Below, piece by piece: positions 18,504 through 29,600 of a stretch of DNA of 64,000 bases (position 1 is its first letter; every line of letters begins with the position of its first letter). The translations under genes were made by a program, and so were the position numbers. This DNA is from Vreelandella zhanjiangensis DSM 21076 (lineage in GTDB: Bacteria; Pseudomonadota; Gammaproteobacteria; Pseudomonadales; Halomonadaceae), in assembly GCF_000377665.1 (NCBI RefSeq), contig NZ_KB898654.1, positions 1 through 64,000 of the forward strand. Reading direction: 5' to 3'. The notes beneath the pieces are model-generated. The model had not been told where the DNA came from and searched no databases. It saw only the letters and a program-made list of their open reading frames with translations.

Positions 18504-19772
18504 TCAGCGCACCTGCCGCAGTCGTTCAAGAAGCGACTGGGTAGCAAATGCATCCGGCGTTAGCCCTTGCTGACGCTGGAAGGCGCGCAGCCCTTCACGG
18601 GTATTGGGACCCATGACGCCATCCGCCCCGCCTACCCCGTAGCCTGCGTCATTCAAGCGTTGCTGAAGCTCTTTAACATCATCGCGGGTTAAGGCTGCCT
18701 CCCCTCTTGGCCACGACTGCTGGATGCCGTCCCGCCCAGCAATTTTATCGGCCAGCGTGGCTACCGCCAAGGCATAGCTGGTGGCGTTGTTGTAACGTAA
18801 GATCGCCCGGAAGTTAGGCCCTGTGAGAAACGCAGGTCCCTGCGCGCCAGCGGGAATAACAAGCGCTGCACTCTCAAAATCAGGCAGCTCGCCCTCCAGG
18901 GCACGAACGCCCTGCCGGCTCCACTCAGCACTGCTGAGCCGTTCAGTTTGGGAATAATCAAACGACGTTGGCAGTACGACCTCAACACCCCACGGCTGAC
19001 CAGTTTGCCAACCCGCCCGAGCCAGGTAATTAGCGGTCGAGGCCATCACGTCTGGAATACTGCCCCAGATATCGCGGTGCCCGTCGCCATCGCCATCTAC
19101 GGCATAGGCTTCAAAACTGCTGGGAATAAATTGAGTATGCCCCATGGCGCCTGCCCAGGAGCCTTTCATGCGTTCGGCAGAAATATCGCCCTGCTCAATA
19201 ATGCGCAGGGCGGCCAGTAGCTCGCCGCGGGCAAAATCTCGTCGGCGCCCATCGTAGGCCAGGGTAGCCAGCGCTTCAATAGTCGAAAAGTCGCCAAAGT
19301 TACTGCCGTAATTACTTTCGATACCCCAAATGGCGACGACAATTTCTGCAGGCACACCAAAACGTTGCTGCATCTCCAAGGCCGTTTGGCGGTTCTCTTC
19401 AAACCGCTCACGACCGGTATTGACGCGCGTATCGGAGGCGGCTGAATCAAGATACTCCCAAATAGGGCGCACAAATTCAGGCTGATAGCGATCTAGTTCA
19501 ATGACGCGATCACGATAACGCACGCCATTCAGTGCCGTTGCCAGTGTTGCCTCGCTAATCCCTTGAGTGGCCGCAAAACGGCGGAACTCATTTAACCATT
19601 GCTCAAAATTGGCATAGCGCAGCTCTTGGGCTCCGCGTGCATCCACTTCCGTCATTAACTGAGGATTGGCTTGCAGGCTACCGCTCAGCAGCATGGACAG
19701 CAGTCCTGTGGAAAGCGTAAGCGACGTATGGTTAACCACACGGCGCAGCGGTAAATCGATCTTCAACGACAT
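18504..19772 (-). CDS. Lytic murein transglycosylase (MltB-type, SLT_2) with peptidoglycan-binding domain
   Basis: The 422-residue protein has an N-terminal signal-like hydrophobic segment ending near LQANPQ, an SLT_2 domain with the catalytic-site motif WGIESNYG (E about 153) and GAMGHTQFIPSSF, and a C-terminal peptidoglycan-binding domain (DDVKELQQRLNDAGYGVGG). It cleaves glycan strands in the periplasm. No lipobox Cys is seen, so it is soluble rather than a lipoprotein. AAGGATAG precedes the ATG. Confidence 0.93.
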   Translation of the reverse strand: MSLKIDLPLRRVVNHTSLTLSTGLLSMLLSGSLQANPQLMTEVDARGAQELRYANFEQWLNEFRRFAATQGISEATLATALNGVRYRDRVIELDRYQPEFVRPIWEYLDSAASDTRVNTGRERFEENRQTALEMQQRFGVPAEIVVAIWGIESNYGSNFGDFSTIEALATLAYDGRRRDFARGELLAALRIIEQGDISAERMKGSWAGAMGHTQFIPSSFEAYAVDGDGDGHRDIWGSIPDVMASTANYLARAGWQTGQPWGVEVVLPTSFDYSQTERLSSAEWSRQGVRALEGELPDFESAALVIPAGAQGPAFLTGPNFRAILRYNNATSYALAVATLADKIAGRDGIQQSWPRGEAALTRDDVKELQQRLNDAGYGVGGADGVMGPNTREGLRAFQRQQGLTPDAFATQSLLERLRQVR

Positions 19773-19875
19773 AGCATCTATCCTTGAGCAGTCCTTAGCA
19801 TGCCTGATGATGGCCTAGAAAATAGGCAGATACTAGCCTTTCTCTATAATTCCCACAGGCCCTTATTGCCATGCT

Positions 19876-21294
19876 TTACTCGTCGGCTTCTTCCAGTTCG
19901 GTACGTTCGATGAGCCAGCGCTGCCACTCCTCGGGCATTACGCAAGGCTTGGCAAATTGGGCTGGCGCACTACACCAAGGCTGATGGCGCTCAACCCCAT
20001 AGGGAAGCGAATCCAGGCTGGGTAGCCAGTGAGCCACATAAAGCCCTTTCGGGTCATAATGACTGGCTTGTTTCAACACGTTAAAATAACGGTTCTGGCG
20101 TGGGTCACGCCCGATGCCCGCAATATAGCGCCAGTTGCTCCAGTTGTTGGCCACGTCATAATCAATCAGACAGTGCTCAAACCACCAAGCGCCCAAGCGC
20201 CAATCAACGTTTAAATCCTTAACCAGGAAGCTTGCTGCGTTTTGACGCGCGCGGTTGGAAATCCACCCCGTCTGGCGCAGCTCTAGCATCGCCGCATCGA
20301 CAAAAGGCATGCCGGTTATCGCCTTACGCCATGCGTTAAATGCCTTATTGGGTGTGGGAAGATCATGCTCCCCAAAGAGCTTGGCGCCTTCCAATTGGGC
20401 TACCAGATGAAAGTACTCGCGCCATAAAAGCTCAAATGAGATCCAGTTACTCGATTCGTCGCTACCGTGCAGTGACTCCCAATCGTTAACCGCATCATTT
20501 GCCTGGCGCGCCGATAGGCAGCCGCGAGCCAGCCAGGGAGAAAACCGCGTCGAAAAGTCAGCACCCAATAAACCGTTACGGGTTTTCTTATATTTCGCAG
20601 GACCATTCTGGCGCCAGATATACTGGTGCAGACGCTCATGGGCAGCATTCTCACCGCCAACATACACAAAGCCCTGGCGCTCATCGGGTTGCCAGTTGGC
20701 CGAGTACTCACAGACTGATTTTAACGGTGGAAAACCACGCGAAGCATCTGGCCAGCCAGGCAGCGTCACAGGCGCGGCAAGCGCTTTGGGGATAGTGCAA
20801 TACTTTTCCACGCAGCGCCGAAAAGCAGAAAAACTTTCCGGCAGTTCATCAGGCTCAAATGGAAGCGCGGCGCTATCGAACAGACGTCCACTTTCAACGC
20901 AATAAAGGTTTGATGTCTTAGGCAGCGTTTTGGCTACCTTTTGAATATGCTGGGCTTCTTCAAATCCTGCGTGTTGTGCTACTCGGACTTCCCGGGCCTG
21001 AAGCGAAGAGGCCATTTGCACGACAACGTCAGCAGGGTTACCAATACGCACCAGCAGGTCACTTCCCCGCTGTAAAAGCTCGCCGCGTAACTCCATCAAG
21101 CTTTGCCATAGAAACCGCAATCGGGCGGGGCCTATCCGGGGCGTGGCCTCCTCTTCTATCACAGGTTTCAGCCACTTTTCATTGAGTACATATAGACACA
21201 GAAGCTGATCAGGTTTTGAGGTGAATTCGAGCAGGGGGTTATCTGCGACACGCAAATCGTCTTGCAGCCAGACAATATCGATCGTGCTGTTCAT
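19876..21294 (-). CDS. DASH-family cryptochrome/photolyase
   Basis: The 472-residue protein starts at ATG 21294 after GGAGGC. It has the antenna-binding alpha/beta domain at 1-130 (VWLQDDLRVADNPLL) and the FAD domain. Cry-DASH motifs are present: TRNGLLGADFSTRFSPWLARGCLS in pieces, and NWSNWRYIAGIGRDPR.NRYFN. By family it repairs cyclobutane dimers in single-stranded DNA or signals light. It is the second light-responsive gene in the window with the LOV protein. Confidence 0.92.
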   Translation of the reverse strand: MNSTIDIVWLQDDLRVADNPLLEFTSKPDQLLCLYVLNEKWLKPVIEEEATPRIGPARLRFLWQSLMELRGELLQRGSDLLVRIGNPADVVVQMASSLQAREVRVAQHAGFEEAQHIQKVAKTLPKTSNLYCVESGRLFDSAALPFEPDELPESFSAFRRCVEKYCTIPKALAAPVTLPGWPDASRGFPPLKSVCEYSANWQPDERQGFVYVGGENAAHERLHQYIWRQNGPAKYKKTRNGLLGADFSTRFSPWLARGCLSARQANDAVNDWESLHGSDESSNWISFELLWREYFHLVAQLEGAKLFGEHDLPTPNKAFNAWRKAITGMPFVDAAMLELRQTGWISNRARQNAASFLVKDLNVDWRLGAWWFEHCLIDYDVANNWSNWRYIAGIGRDPRQNRYFNVLKQASHYDPKGLYVAHWLPSLDSLPYGVERHQPWCSAPAQFAKPCVMPEEWQRWLIERTELEEADE

Positions 21295-21576
21295 GCTCTT
21301 GCCTCCTCGGCATGCTTTGCTGCTGGTTTCATAGCCGCAGCGCTTACTGCAATAGCGCACAGATTCCAACAGCACACTTATCTTCTATTGAAGCTAAGCG
21401 TGGGTATTACTTTAAACGCCTATTTAATGCGTTAAATATTACGGGTAACGCCTGCACTTAATAGGTTTTAAATGTGCTTGACGAACCAAAAACGTAGACA
21501 TCATAACTTATACAGTACAATTATTGTACATAAGGATATTTTTTAAATTCAATGTCATCCCACCGAAATACTGCGT

Positions 21577-21602
21577 AAAAAAAGCCACCTTGGCGGTGGC
21601 TT
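21577..21602 (-). terminator. Terminator of the mrp operon
   Basis: On the minus strand, the stem AAGCCACC / GGTGGCTT with loop of five is followed by a run of seven T. It lies 42 bp after the mrpG stop. Confidence 0.9.
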
Positions 21603-21643
21603 GTTAAGGCTCATACTTAAAAAATCATTAGCGTTTGAAGCCA

Positions 21644-22048
21644 TTAGTCCGGATCAGTTGCGCGTGGTTGGCGCTTGGCATTCTCATAGGTTTCCAGGCC
21701 GCTTTTCAATTCATGGGTCAGCGGGTCATAGTTAGGGCGCAGCTCATCTTTTACCGTACCGCTCCAAAGCCGTGAGCCGACAAAATAGCCCGCCCGACCA
21801 ATAACATGTGCTGCTACCGGTGCGGTCATCAGGATAAAGACAATCACCGCGAACGAGCGGGCCACTACGCCAACCTCTGAAAAATGCATGGCCGCCGCCA
21901 GCATAATTAAAATAACGCCTAATGCCGCCGCCTTGGTGGTTGCATGCATACGCGTTAAAAGATCCGGTAAACGTAATAAGCCAACCGCTGCCAATAGCAT
22001 AAACAAAGAGCCCGTCAGCAGAAGTGCGCCTTTAATTGCCTCAATCAT
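21644..22048 (-). CDS. mrpG: Mrp antiporter subunit G (MnhG)
   Basis: The protein of about 134 residues has three membrane helices (LLLTGSLFMLLAAVGLLRLPD, ...) and the conserved RMHATTKAAALG motif of MnhG/PhaG. ATG 22048 is chosen because it lies at the mrpF end with an 8-bp overlap; an upstream in-frame start is inside mrpF. It is part of the seven-subunit Mrp complex that expels Na+ in exchange for H+. Confidence 0.93.
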   Translation of the reverse strand: MIEAIKGALLLTGSLFMLLAAVGLLRLPDLLTRMHATTKAAALGVILIMLAAAMHFSEVGVVARSFAVIVFILMTAPVAAHVIGRAGYFVGSRLWSGTVKDELRPNYDPLTHELKSGLETYENAKRQPRATDPD

Positions 22049-22310
22049 CGCGTGGCCCTCCGCGTTCCAAAAAGCGTGCAAAACCGATGGCGGCTAAAAA
22101 ACCCATTAGAGCGATCACAATGGCGGCATCCAGAAAACTGGCAACGCCTGACTGAATTGCATAAACGCCCACCAGCCCGACTACCGTGGTGGAAAACAGC
22201 TCAAGCGCTACTACACGATCAGGCAGGCTTGGGCCTCGCACTACGCGCACAAAGGTCAATATAAGCGCCAGCCCCATAATGACCTGACTAATTAACAGAA
22301 CCGTATCCAT
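22041..22310 (-). CDS. mrpF: Mrp antiporter subunit F (MnhF)
   Basis: The 89-residue protein has three membrane helices with RVVRGPSLPDRVVALE, the MnhF/PhaF signature. It overlaps mrpE (TAATG) upstream and mrpG downstream. Confidence 0.93.
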   Translation of the reverse strand: MDTVLLISQVIMGLALILTFVRVVRGPSLPDRVVALELFSTTVVGLVGVYAIQSGVASFLDAAIVIALMGFLAAIGFARFLERGGPRDD

Positions 22311-22783
22311 TAGCGAAATAACTCCAGGGCTCGATGCTCCATTTCTTTCAAGTTGCGCCGCAGTTCTTCTTCGTCATCCAGGAACATGGCATGTATATAG
22401 AGCACCTTACGATCATCGGAGACATCCAAACTCAGCGTTCCAGGGGTTAATGAAATCAAGTTGGCGACCATGGTGATTTCCATTTCCGTGCGTGCTGAGA
22501 GGGGCATGGCGATCACCCCCGGCTGCATGTGCCAGGGCGGCGTTACAATATCAAACGCAACGCGCAGGTTAGCCTGCACAAGCTCTTTCATGAAAAAACC
22601 CAGAAAGCGGATAATCAACGGTATGCGTGCCGGATATCCTTTGAGCGCGCTTACCTGCGGCTCAATAAGCACCAGGGCGATATAGCCAAACACCATACCA
22701 ACCAGCAGATTCAAGCCGGTAAAATCGCCGCTCAGCAGCACCCACGCCAACCCCAGCAGCAGGTTCCAGATAGCACCGGTCAT
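22310..22783 (-). CDS. mrpE: Mrp antiporter subunit E (MnhE)
   Basis: The 157-residue protein has membrane segments in its first 55 residues and the ending SLTPGTLSLDVSDD and LYIHAMF typical of MnhE. It overlaps mrpD by ATGA. Confidence 0.93.
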   Translation of the reverse strand: MTGAIWNLLLGLAWVLLSGDFTGLNLLVGMVFGYIALVLIEPQVSALKGYPARIPLIIRFLGFFMKELVQANLRVAFDIVTPPWHMQPGVIAMPLSARTEMEITMVANLISLTPGTLSLDVSDDRKVLYIHAMFLDDEEELRRNLKEMEHRALELFR

Positions 22784-24381
22784 GGAGTACCCTCCCCGCC
22801 ACTCGTGTTCATTTCGGGTTGAGGATCATCTGCATTCAGCAGCGCCTCTTGGGCATTGGCTGCAACGCCCAGCACCGCCTCAATGTAGCCGTCCGGCTCA
22901 AACAGCTGATCACCGATGGTATTCATCACCAGCATGATCGGCTCGGCAAAAATACCAATTAAAAGTGAAAACAACGCCAGCACAACCACCGGAAGGTACA
23001 TCATCCACAGGCTTGGCTTGATCAAGCGGCCGTCGTCGCCGCTTGGCGCGGCGGATACCGGCACAAGATTCTCTTCCGGCAGGCCTTTCCAGAATACCTC
23101 ATTCCAGATCTTGACCATGGAATATAGCGTCATCAGACCCACCGCCAACGCAATGCCGGTCACCACATACGCTTCGGCTTCAATGCCCGCACGTACGATC
23201 ACGAACTTGGCAAAAAAGCCCGAAAGCGGCGGTACCCCGGCAAGCGAAAAGGCTGAGATAAAGAAGGCGACCGCAAGCCAGGGGCGCTCTTTGTAAAGTC
23301 CCCCCATCTTCTTCAACTGATAGGTGCCCTGCAGGCGGTGGGTAATCCCGCTGATCAAGAACAGGTTCGTCTTGACCACTATGTTATGCATGATAGCGAA
23401 CACGCCACCGGCAATGGCCAAAGGTGTATAAAGCGCGAGCCCCAGAATCATGTAGCCAATCTGGCTGACGATATGGAAAGAGAGAATACGCCGGAACTCG
23501 TACTGCGCCGCAGCCCCCAACACGCCGGTTACCATGGTCAGCACTGCGCCCCAGAGCATGATGTCCTGCAGGTAGCCCATGGACTGATCAAAAATCAGGG
23601 TGAATACACGAAACAGTGCATAGACCCCCACCTTGGTAAGAAGACCGGCAAACAGCGCGGAAACCGCTACGGGCGGCGTATGGTAGGAAGCCGGCAGCCA
23701 GAAAAACAGCGGAAACGCGGCCGCCTTGATTCCAAAGGCCACCATGAACATTACTGCCAGTACTTCAACCATGCCGGCGTGCTCGACCATATCGATTCGC
23801 AAAGCGATATCCGCCATGTTCAGCGTACCCACGGTGCCATATAGCAGACCAACCGCCGAGAGGAAGATAACCGAGGCCAGCAAATTCAGGGTAACGTACT
23901 TGATCGCGCCTTCCATCTGCGCCCTTTCGCCACCTAAAATCAGCAGCGCAAAAGACGCCACCAGCATAACCTCGAACCATACGTAAAGGTTGAAGAGGTC
24001 ACCGGTCAGAAAGGCGCCCGCCACCCCGGCGAGCAACAGGTGCATCAGCGGGTAATAGCCAAACTTTTCATGCCCGTGGCCGGTGGTTGCCAGCGAGTAG
24101 ATGCCCATGGCCAGACCTATGATACCGGTCATCAGAATCATGACGGCGCTCAGTACATCAGCGATCAGCGTGATCCCGAACGGCGCAGGCCAGCTCCCCA
24201 TCTGCATGGTGATGTAGCCTTCAGAAAGCGTGGCTGCAAATAACCACACACTGGCGACCAAAAGGGCAAGATTACCGGCAACGGCAAGAAACCGCTGCAT
24301 GGGACGCGAGCGCCAGAAAAGCAGGGAAACGGCCCCCGAAAGTAGGGGCAAAAGAATGGGAAGAGCAACTTCAGGCCTCAC
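22780..24381 (-). CDS. mrpD: Mrp antiporter subunit D (MnhD)
   Basis: The 533-residue, NuoN-like protein has about 14 membrane helices, the proton_antipo_M core ([23 protein letters not shown] in pieces) and conserved helix Lys/Glu residues. It starts at GTG 24381, overlapping the mrpC stop (GTGA). It forms the second proton-path subunit beside MrpA. Confidence 0.95.
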   Translation of the reverse strand: MRPEVALPILLPLLSGAVSLLFWRSRPMQRFLAVAGNLALLVASVWLFAATLSEGYITMQMGSWPAPFGITLIADVLSAVMILMTGIIGLAMGIYSLATTGHGHEKFGYYPLMHLLLAGVAGAFLTGDLFNLYVWFEVMLVASFALLILGGERAQMEGAIKYVTLNLLASVIFLSAVGLLYGTVGTLNMADIALRIDMVEHAGMVEVLAVMFMVAFGIKAAAFPLFFWLPASYHTPPVAVSALFAGLLTKVGVYALFRVFTLIFDQSMGYLQDIMLWGAVLTMVTGVLGAAAQYEFRRILSFHIVSQIGYMILGLALYTPLAIAGGVFAIMHNIVVKTNLFLISGITHRLQGTYQLKKMGGLYKERPWLAVAFFISAFSLAGVPPLSGFFAKFVIVRAGIEAEAYVVTGIALAVGLMTLYSMVKIWNEVFWKGLPEENLVPVSAAPSGDDGRLIKPSLWMMYLPVVVLALFSLLIGIFAEPIMLVMNTIGDQLFEPDGYIEAVLGVAANAQEALLNADDPQPEMNTSGGEGTP

Positions 24382-24725
24382 GTATCGGTATCCTTCATCT
24401 TGTCCAGATCATCGGCCTTAACCACTTCATAGGCACGGCGAATCAATACGACTGCAAACGCCAGTACCCCAAATGCGATCACGATGGCGGTCAGCACAAC
24501 CGCCTGGGGCAGCGGATCGGCCACCTCGCCAACAGGCTGTAGCATGCCTTCCGGAATCAACGGAGGCGCGCCCCGCGTCATACCTGCCGTGGTAAAGATC
24601 AGCAGGTTGGCAGCATTGGAAAGCAGCAGCAGCCCAATCACCAGCTTTACGATTGAGCGTCGCAGCATCATAAAGATGGCGGTTGCATACATCACGCCAA
24701 TCGCTAGAGCCATTAACGGTTCCAT
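24378..24725 (-). CDS. mrpC: Mrp antiporter subunit C (MnhC)
   Basis: The protein of about 115 residues is NuoK-like with three helices ([23 protein letters not shown]). ATG 24725 is preferred because AGGAGG stands six bases before it; ATG 24731 lies on top of that site. Confidence 0.93.
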   Translation of the reverse strand: MEPLMALAIGVMYATAIFMMLRRSIVKLVIGLLLLSNAANLLIFTTAGMTRGAPPLIPEGMLQPVGEVADPLPQAVVLTAIVIAFGVLAFAVVLIRRAYEVVKADDLDKMKDTDT

Positions 24726-24743
24726 GCGCATCCTCCTGTTAAC

Positions 24744-25175
24744 TTATGGCTCATCCTTGTCCACCTCCATCAGCGCCATGACCATGCCGATTACCGACCC
24801 CAATACCGACAGATAAACACCGATATCGAAAATTAGCGGCGTCGAAGCCTTGAAATCAATAACAGGGATTGTCCACCACTGGGCCGTCAAGAACGGCTGA
24901 CCCATGAACCAGGCAGGAACCACTGAAACGATGCCCAGCAATAGACCCACGCCAATCAGATCGCGCGGGTCAACCATGCGCAGCACTTCCTTGGTGGCAC
25001 TAACCCCAAAAGCCAGCAGGTACAGCGTGAACGCCCCCGCTGCCACTAGCCCGGCGATAAATCCACCGCCCGGCTCATCGTGCCCTCGGAACAGCAAAAA
25101 GACCGAGAACATCAGCTGCAAGGGCATTAAAAACCGCGCCGCCGTATTAAGAATGATCGTCCCTGACTTAACCAT
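24744..25175 (-). CDS. mrpB: Mrp antiporter subunit B (MnhB)
   Basis: The 143-residue protein has four membrane helices and the MnhB signature [15 protein letters not shown]. It overlaps mrpA by 8 bp. A and B are separate genes, so this is the seven-gene Mrp arrangement. Confidence 0.94.
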   Translation of the reverse strand: MVKSGTIILNTAARFLMPLQLMFSVFLLFRGHDEPGGGFIAGLVAAGAFTLYLLAFGVSATKEVLRMVDPRDLIGVGLLLGIVSVVPAWFMGQPFLTAQWWTIPVIDFKASTPLIFDIGVYLSVLGSVIGMVMALMEVDKDEP

Positions 25176-27519
25176 CGTACGGCTCCTTGATATCTGACTT
25201 GCTGCCTTCGACGGCTGTTTTGGGGCTTTCCGGCTCGTGGCGCAGCTTAAGCATGGCGATCACCCCGATAGCCGCCAGGGCCAGTACAAACATTTCGCCC
25301 AAGGTATCCAAGGCACGGTAGTCGACCAGAATCACGTTGACGATATTGCGGCCATAGGCGAGCGGCGCGCTATTTTCGACCATGTAGGTAGAAATGGACT
25401 CAAACTGATCAATGCTCCAGGCGGTCATGATCAACAAGAAGATCAGAATACCCATTATTGCGGCCACCGAACCGTCACGGATGCGCTCAAGCGGAGTGGA
25501 AAGGTGAGAAAAGCGCGGCAGCCTAAACAGCACCAGGACCAGCAAAATAACTGTGAGCGTTTCCACCAGAAGCTGCGTAATACCCAGGTCAGGCGCGCTG
25601 AAAAGAATAAAGATGAGGGCAATCGAGAACCCCATAATACCCACAGACACCACAGCACCCAGGCGCGAGCGGGTAACCGTGGCAAATAGAGCCCCCATCA
25701 CCATGGTGCCCACCACAATGACTTCGTGAAACCGCACATCAAGATCAAAAGCCAGCAACGGAGAGTGGCGCAACAGAATGGAGTTACCAATCAGGATGAT
25801 CAGAACCACCAGCATGACCAAGATATAGTTACGCATATAGCCGTTTTGCAGCACGCGCGTTTGCCATTCAGAGAATTGCACCACGCCATTTAATAAGCCT
25901 TCATAGCCGGCTTCAGGGCCATAGCGCATGACAGGGGCCAACAACATAAGCTTGCCTCTTACGTTGTCCCAGTATTTGAAGAGCAGTAACCCCAGCCCCA
26001 GGCTAATAACTGACATTATCAGTGCCCAATTAACGCCGTACCAAAGTGACAGCGCAACGTCTCTCGGCTCTCCTGCCACCGCGCTTGCGGCGGACGATAA
26101 AAGGGAATCAACACCAAACGTCGCGGGCGCCAGGCTAAAGACCAGCGAGCCTACGCTTAACAGCGCAGGTCCCATTAACATACCCAATGGCGCTTCATGC
26201 GGTACTTTTGGCGTTTCATGACGTTTACCATAAAAAGGGCGTAGTGCAACAATCGCCGCCACAGCGATGGTCAAAATAGCGCTAACAAATGCGAAGACGA
26301 CCAATAAGCCCTGAAAATCCCCTGCGCCAAGCACCGCTTCAAACTTGAGCTCTTTACCAATAAAGCCAAGTAAAGGCGGCACACCGGCAAGCGATAATGC
26401 CGCTACCAGGGCAATGGTGGCCGTCACCGGCATCAAAGGTCTTAACCCACCCATGGCGGTAACATCTTTGGTACCGGTTTCATGATCGAGAATCCCCGCC
26501 ACCATAAACAGCGCACCCTTGTACAAGGAGTGGGCAAGCAGAAAGGTTACAAACGCCGTCATGGCGTACTCAGTACCTATGCCCAGCAGCATGGTCAATG
26601 TGCCGAGCGCCATAATGGTTGAGTACGCCAGCAGTTTTTTAATATTCGTGTGATTGATAGCCAGGAATGCGCCTACCAGCAGCGTGATAGCGCCAACTAC
26701 AGAGAGAACGCCTATCCAAAGTGGCGTTCCCCCCAGCTCAGGCTGAAGCCTGGCCATCAGGTAAATCCCTGCTTTTACCATGGTAGCGGAGTGCAGATAG
26801 GCCGATACTGGTGTCGGCGCTGCCATCGCGTTAGGCAGCCAGAAATGAAACGGAAACTGGGCGGATTTGGTAAAGGCACCCAACAGCAGGCAAATGAGCA
26901 TCGGCGTATAAAGGGCATGCTCGCGTAAATCGGCTTCCATCCCGCGGATATCGGTCAATGACCATTCACCGCTGGAGACGCCCAGCAATACGAGCCCGGC
27001 CATTAGGGCAAGCCCGCCTGCAAACGTGACAAAAAGCCCTTGGCGCGCTGATTTTCGTGCCTGCATATCGGTGTGGTTAAAACCGATCAACAGATAGGAC
27101 GTAACACTGGTCAGCTCCCAAAAAATAAACAGGGTAACCAGTCCATCGGCCAATACCAGCCCCAGCATGGAAACCATAAAAGCCAGTAAGGCTATATGGA
27201 AGCGCGCAATATCCCGGTGGCCTTTTAAATAGCTCCCTGCGTAAATAAGCACAAATGTGCCAATAACAGAGATTAATAGGCCGAAGAGTAGTGACAGCCC
27301 ATCCAGCATAAAGGTGAGACTGATACCCAGTGAAGGCACCCACTGCCACTCCATTAGCATCGGGCCTTCATTGATTACCGTGGGCGCCTGAGCAAATAAC
27401 CACGCGGCGATCAGAGCAGGAAAAATGGCTAATACCAGACTCGTACGGTCTGCAAACCAGCGCTGCATTAGCGGTGCCAGCGCGGCCAATACAAACCCCA
27501 TTAAAACGGCGAATTGCAT
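25168..27519 (-). CDS. mrpA: Mrp antiporter subunit A (MnhA)
   Basis: The 783-residue protein contains a NuoL-like antiporter domain ([46 protein letters not shown] in pieces) and a C-terminal MrpA domain from about residue 600 ([19 protein letters not shown]). It is the first gene of the operon; AGGAGATATC precedes its ATG. A complete Mrp system fits a halophilic, alkali-tolerant life. Confidence 0.95.
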   Translation of the reverse strand: MQFAVLMGFVLAALAPLMQRWFADRTSLVLAIFPALIAAWLFAQAPTVINEGPMLMEWQWVPSLGISLTFMLDGLSLLFGLLISVIGTFVLIYAGSYLKGHRDIARFHIALLAFMVSMLGLVLADGLVTLFIFWELTSVTSYLLIGFNHTDMQARKSARQGLFVTFAGGLALMAGLVLLGVSSGEWSLTDIRGMEADLREHALYTPMLICLLLGAFTKSAQFPFHFWLPNAMAAPTPVSAYLHSATMVKAGIYLMARLQPELGGTPLWIGVLSVVGAITLLVGAFLAINHTNIKKLLAYSTIMALGTLTMLLGIGTEYAMTAFVTFLLAHSLYKGALFMVAGILDHETGTKDVTAMGGLRPLMPVTATIALVAALSLAGVPPLLGFIGKELKFEAVLGAGDFQGLLVVFAFVSAILTIAVAAIVALRPFYGKRHETPKVPHEAPLGMLMGPALLSVGSLVFSLAPATFGVDSLLSSAASAVAGEPRDVALSLWYGVNWALIMSVISLGLGLLLFKYWDNVRGKLMLLAPVMRYGPEAGYEGLLNGVVQFSEWQTRVLQNGYMRNYILVMLVVLIILIGNSILLRHSPLLAFDLDVRFHEVIVVGTMVMGALFATVTRSRLGAVVSVGIMGFSIALIFILFSAPDLGITQLLVETLTVILLVLVLFRLPRFSHLSTPLERIRDGSVAAIMGILIFLLIMTAWSIDQFESISTYMVENSAPLAYGRNIVNVILVDYRALDTLGEMFVLALAAIGVIAMLKLRHEPESPKTAVEGSKSDIKEPYDG

Positions 27520-27825
27520 CTAGCGATATCTCCTGGGTAACAGCCCCGCACGAGGCGGGTACTATGGGCGTACGAGTCCTCTCACGGCGAGCAGATGACG
27601 TTATCCCTGTCTTCTACTCGTAACCACTTCTGAAGCATTTAAAACGTAAAGGCCCCTGACTTTTTACTCGCCATAAGTACTTTTTTGATCGCGTTAAACG
27701 TCAAATACAAGTGATCATAAAGTCGTAGACTCTATAACAGACAGCAGCGAGTTGCCAGACAACCTTTAAACGAAATCAAATAGATAGCGTGCTTATTTTT
27801 ATGTTTTTCCGCCCTGCTCAATCAC
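27520..27825. other. Gap between hemH end and mrpA start
   Basis: This 306-bp region should hold the mrp promoter. A weak minus-strand candidate is TTGACG (27699-27704) with TACTTA (27674-27679) at 19-bp spacing. A small CCCGC/GCGGG hairpin (27545-27559) lies in the mrpA leader. No RNA motif or reading frame could be recognised. Confidence 0.35.
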
Positions 27826-28908
27826 TTACTCCGTCAACGGAAGCCAGCCCAAAAGCTCGCTATTAATTACGCTAAGTAAAGCATCGATATGATCATCCCG
27901 GTCATTTAAACAAGGGATATAGCTAAACGTTTCTCCACCGGCGGCAATAAAACTGTCACGGATTTCTTCCTGAATTTCTTCAAGCGTTTCAACGCAATCA
28001 GCAGAGAAGGCGGGCGATAAAATAGCGATATGCTTGTGGCCCTGTTTAGCCAGCGTAGCGACATGTTCAACGGTCGGCGGACCTACCCACTTTTCCACCC
28101 CAAACTGCGACTGAAACGCGGTATCCACTTCCTCTTTGCTGAAGCCTAGCGCTTCGCGCAGTAGCCGCGTGGTTTTCTGGCAGTGGCAGTGGTAAGGGTC
28201 CCCTTCCATCAAATAACGCTTGGGAACCCCATGGTAACTCGCCACCAACTTGGTAGGCCGCGTTTCCAGCTGGGCATACATATCGGTGACGGAATTGGCC
28301 AGAGCCTGTATATAGACAGGGCGATCAAAATAGGCAGGCACGGTGCGAATAGCCGGCTGCCATTTCATCTTCATCAAAGTGCGAAACGCCTGATCGTTGG
28401 CGGTAGCCGTCGTCGGCGAGCCATACTGAGGGTAGAGCGGGAAGAAAACGATACGCTCGCACCCCTTCTCTTTCATGCGGTTCAACACGCTTTTAGTGGA
28501 AGGATTGCCGTAGCGCATACAGAAATCGACTTCGACACTGTCGCCATAAAGCGTTTTTAAACGCTCGGTCAGCTTCACCGTTTGAGCTCGGGTAATGGTG
28601 AGCAATGGGCTTTCGTTTTGCTCATTGTTCCAAATACTTTTATACGCTTTCCCCGAAGAAAAGGGGCGTCTGGTTAAAATGATCAGTTGCAGCAGTGGCT
28701 GCCATTTCCAATCAGGATAATCCACCACCCGCTTATCCGAGAGGAACTCACTCAGATAACGCCGTATTGACCAATAATCGGTGGCATCGGGCGTTCCCAG
28801 GTTAGCCACCACTACGCCCACTTTTGCGCGCGGTACGCCAGGATGATCACTTGAGGCATGCGCCAAGCGCCCTTCTCCAGGCTGGTCGATTACAACGCTC
28901 TCGGTCAT
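27826..28908 (-). CDS. hemH: Ferrochelatase
   Basis: The protein of about 360 residues starts at ATG 28908 after GGGAG, not at the upstream in-frame codons. It has VGVVVANLGTPD, MRYGNPS, FFPLYPQYG, SYHGVPKRY (metal-site His) and FSADCVETLEEI, all ferrochelatase motifs. It inserts Fe2+ into protoporphyrin IX at the inner membrane. The gene is divergent from the DCC protein. Confidence 0.96.
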   Translation of the reverse strand: MTESVVIDQPGEGRLAHASSDHPGVPRAKVGVVVANLGTPDATDYWSIRRYLSEFLSDKRVVDYPDWKWQPLLQLIILTRRPFSSGKAYKSIWNNEQNESPLLTITRAQTVKLTERLKTLYGDSVEVDFCMRYGNPSTKSVLNRMKEKGCERIVFFPLYPQYGSPTTATANDQAFRTLMKMKWQPAIRTVPAYFDRPVYIQALANSVTDMYAQLETRPTKLVASYHGVPKRYLMEGDPYHCHCQKTTRLLREALGFSKEEVDTAFQSQFGVEKWVGPPTVEHVATLAKQGHKHIAILSPAFSADCVETLEEIQEEIRDSFIAAGGETFSYIPCLNDRDDHIDALLSVINSELLGWLPLTE

Positions 28909-29121
28909 TACGCTTACTCCCGGAAAACTACGGTTGAATAACCAAAATCTTACCATTTTTCGGTAAAGTTGCGGCATAAAGTTATACTATTAGCGCTATT
29001 TGTATAATCTCCGACTAATTCGTGTCCATCGCTTTACACTCGCAGCTAATGCTCAGGCCATGAACACACCAAAGGTGCTTCTACCTATCGTTTAGCGCAA
29101 CGTTACCTAAAAGAGATTTTA

Positions 29122-29526
29122 ATGAGCGATGTTCAACTGTTTAGCGCTGCGCCGCCTGTCACGCTCTATTACGATGGCCAATGCCCGTTTTGCCGAGCAG
29201 AGGTTGAGTGGCTAAATAAGCATCCGAATCGCAAATACATCCGGTTGATAGATATTCGACAGGCGGACGTTGGTGCCGCTGAAACGGGCTATTCGTTCGA
29301 CACCCTGATGGGGCAGCTACATGTGCGAGACAATGAGGGAAACTGGTATGTGGGCATGGATGCCAGCCGGGCCCTGTATGCAACGCTAGGCTACCGGCGG
29401 CTGGTAAAGCTTTCTTGCTTACCGGGCCTGCGAGGCGTAATGAATGCAGGCTACCGTTACTTTGCCCGTCGCCGAATCAGGCTTGGGCAGTGGTGGGAAA
29501 AACGTTACAGCAAACGTGACAACTAA
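29122..29526 (+). CDS. DCC-family (DUF393) thiol-disulfide protein
   Basis: The 134-residue protein has LYYDGQCPFCRAEV at residues 14-27, the DxxCPxC motif that names the DCC family, and a C-terminal basic tail. These are thioredoxin-like proteins of unknown partner. The stop lies in a 12-bp tandem array. Confidence 0.88.
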   Translation: MSDVQLFSAAPPVTLYYDGQCPFCRAEVEWLNKHPNRKYIRLIDIRQADVGAAETGYSFDTLMGQLHVRDNEGNWYVGMDASRALYATLGYRRLVKLSCLPGLRGVMNAGYRYFARRRIRLGQWWEKRYSKRDN

Positions 29527-29551
29527 TGTTACAACTAGTGTTACAACTACA
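29516..29551. repeat. 12-bp tandem array over the DCC gene stop
   Basis: Three contiguous 12-mers, GTGACAACTAAT, GTTACAACTAGT and GTTACAACTACA, start at 29516, 29528 and 29540. The TAA stop of the DCC gene (29524-29526) lies inside the first copy. Confidence 0.85.
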
Positions 29552-29600
29552 GTTAATGAATGCTAATTCGACAGACAATCTCTGCGACTTAGCGATTTTT

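Noticed and set aside
22461..24421. Several plus-strand frames across the mrp genes
   Set aside because: They are antisense to clear membrane proteins with full motifs and have no ribosome sites.
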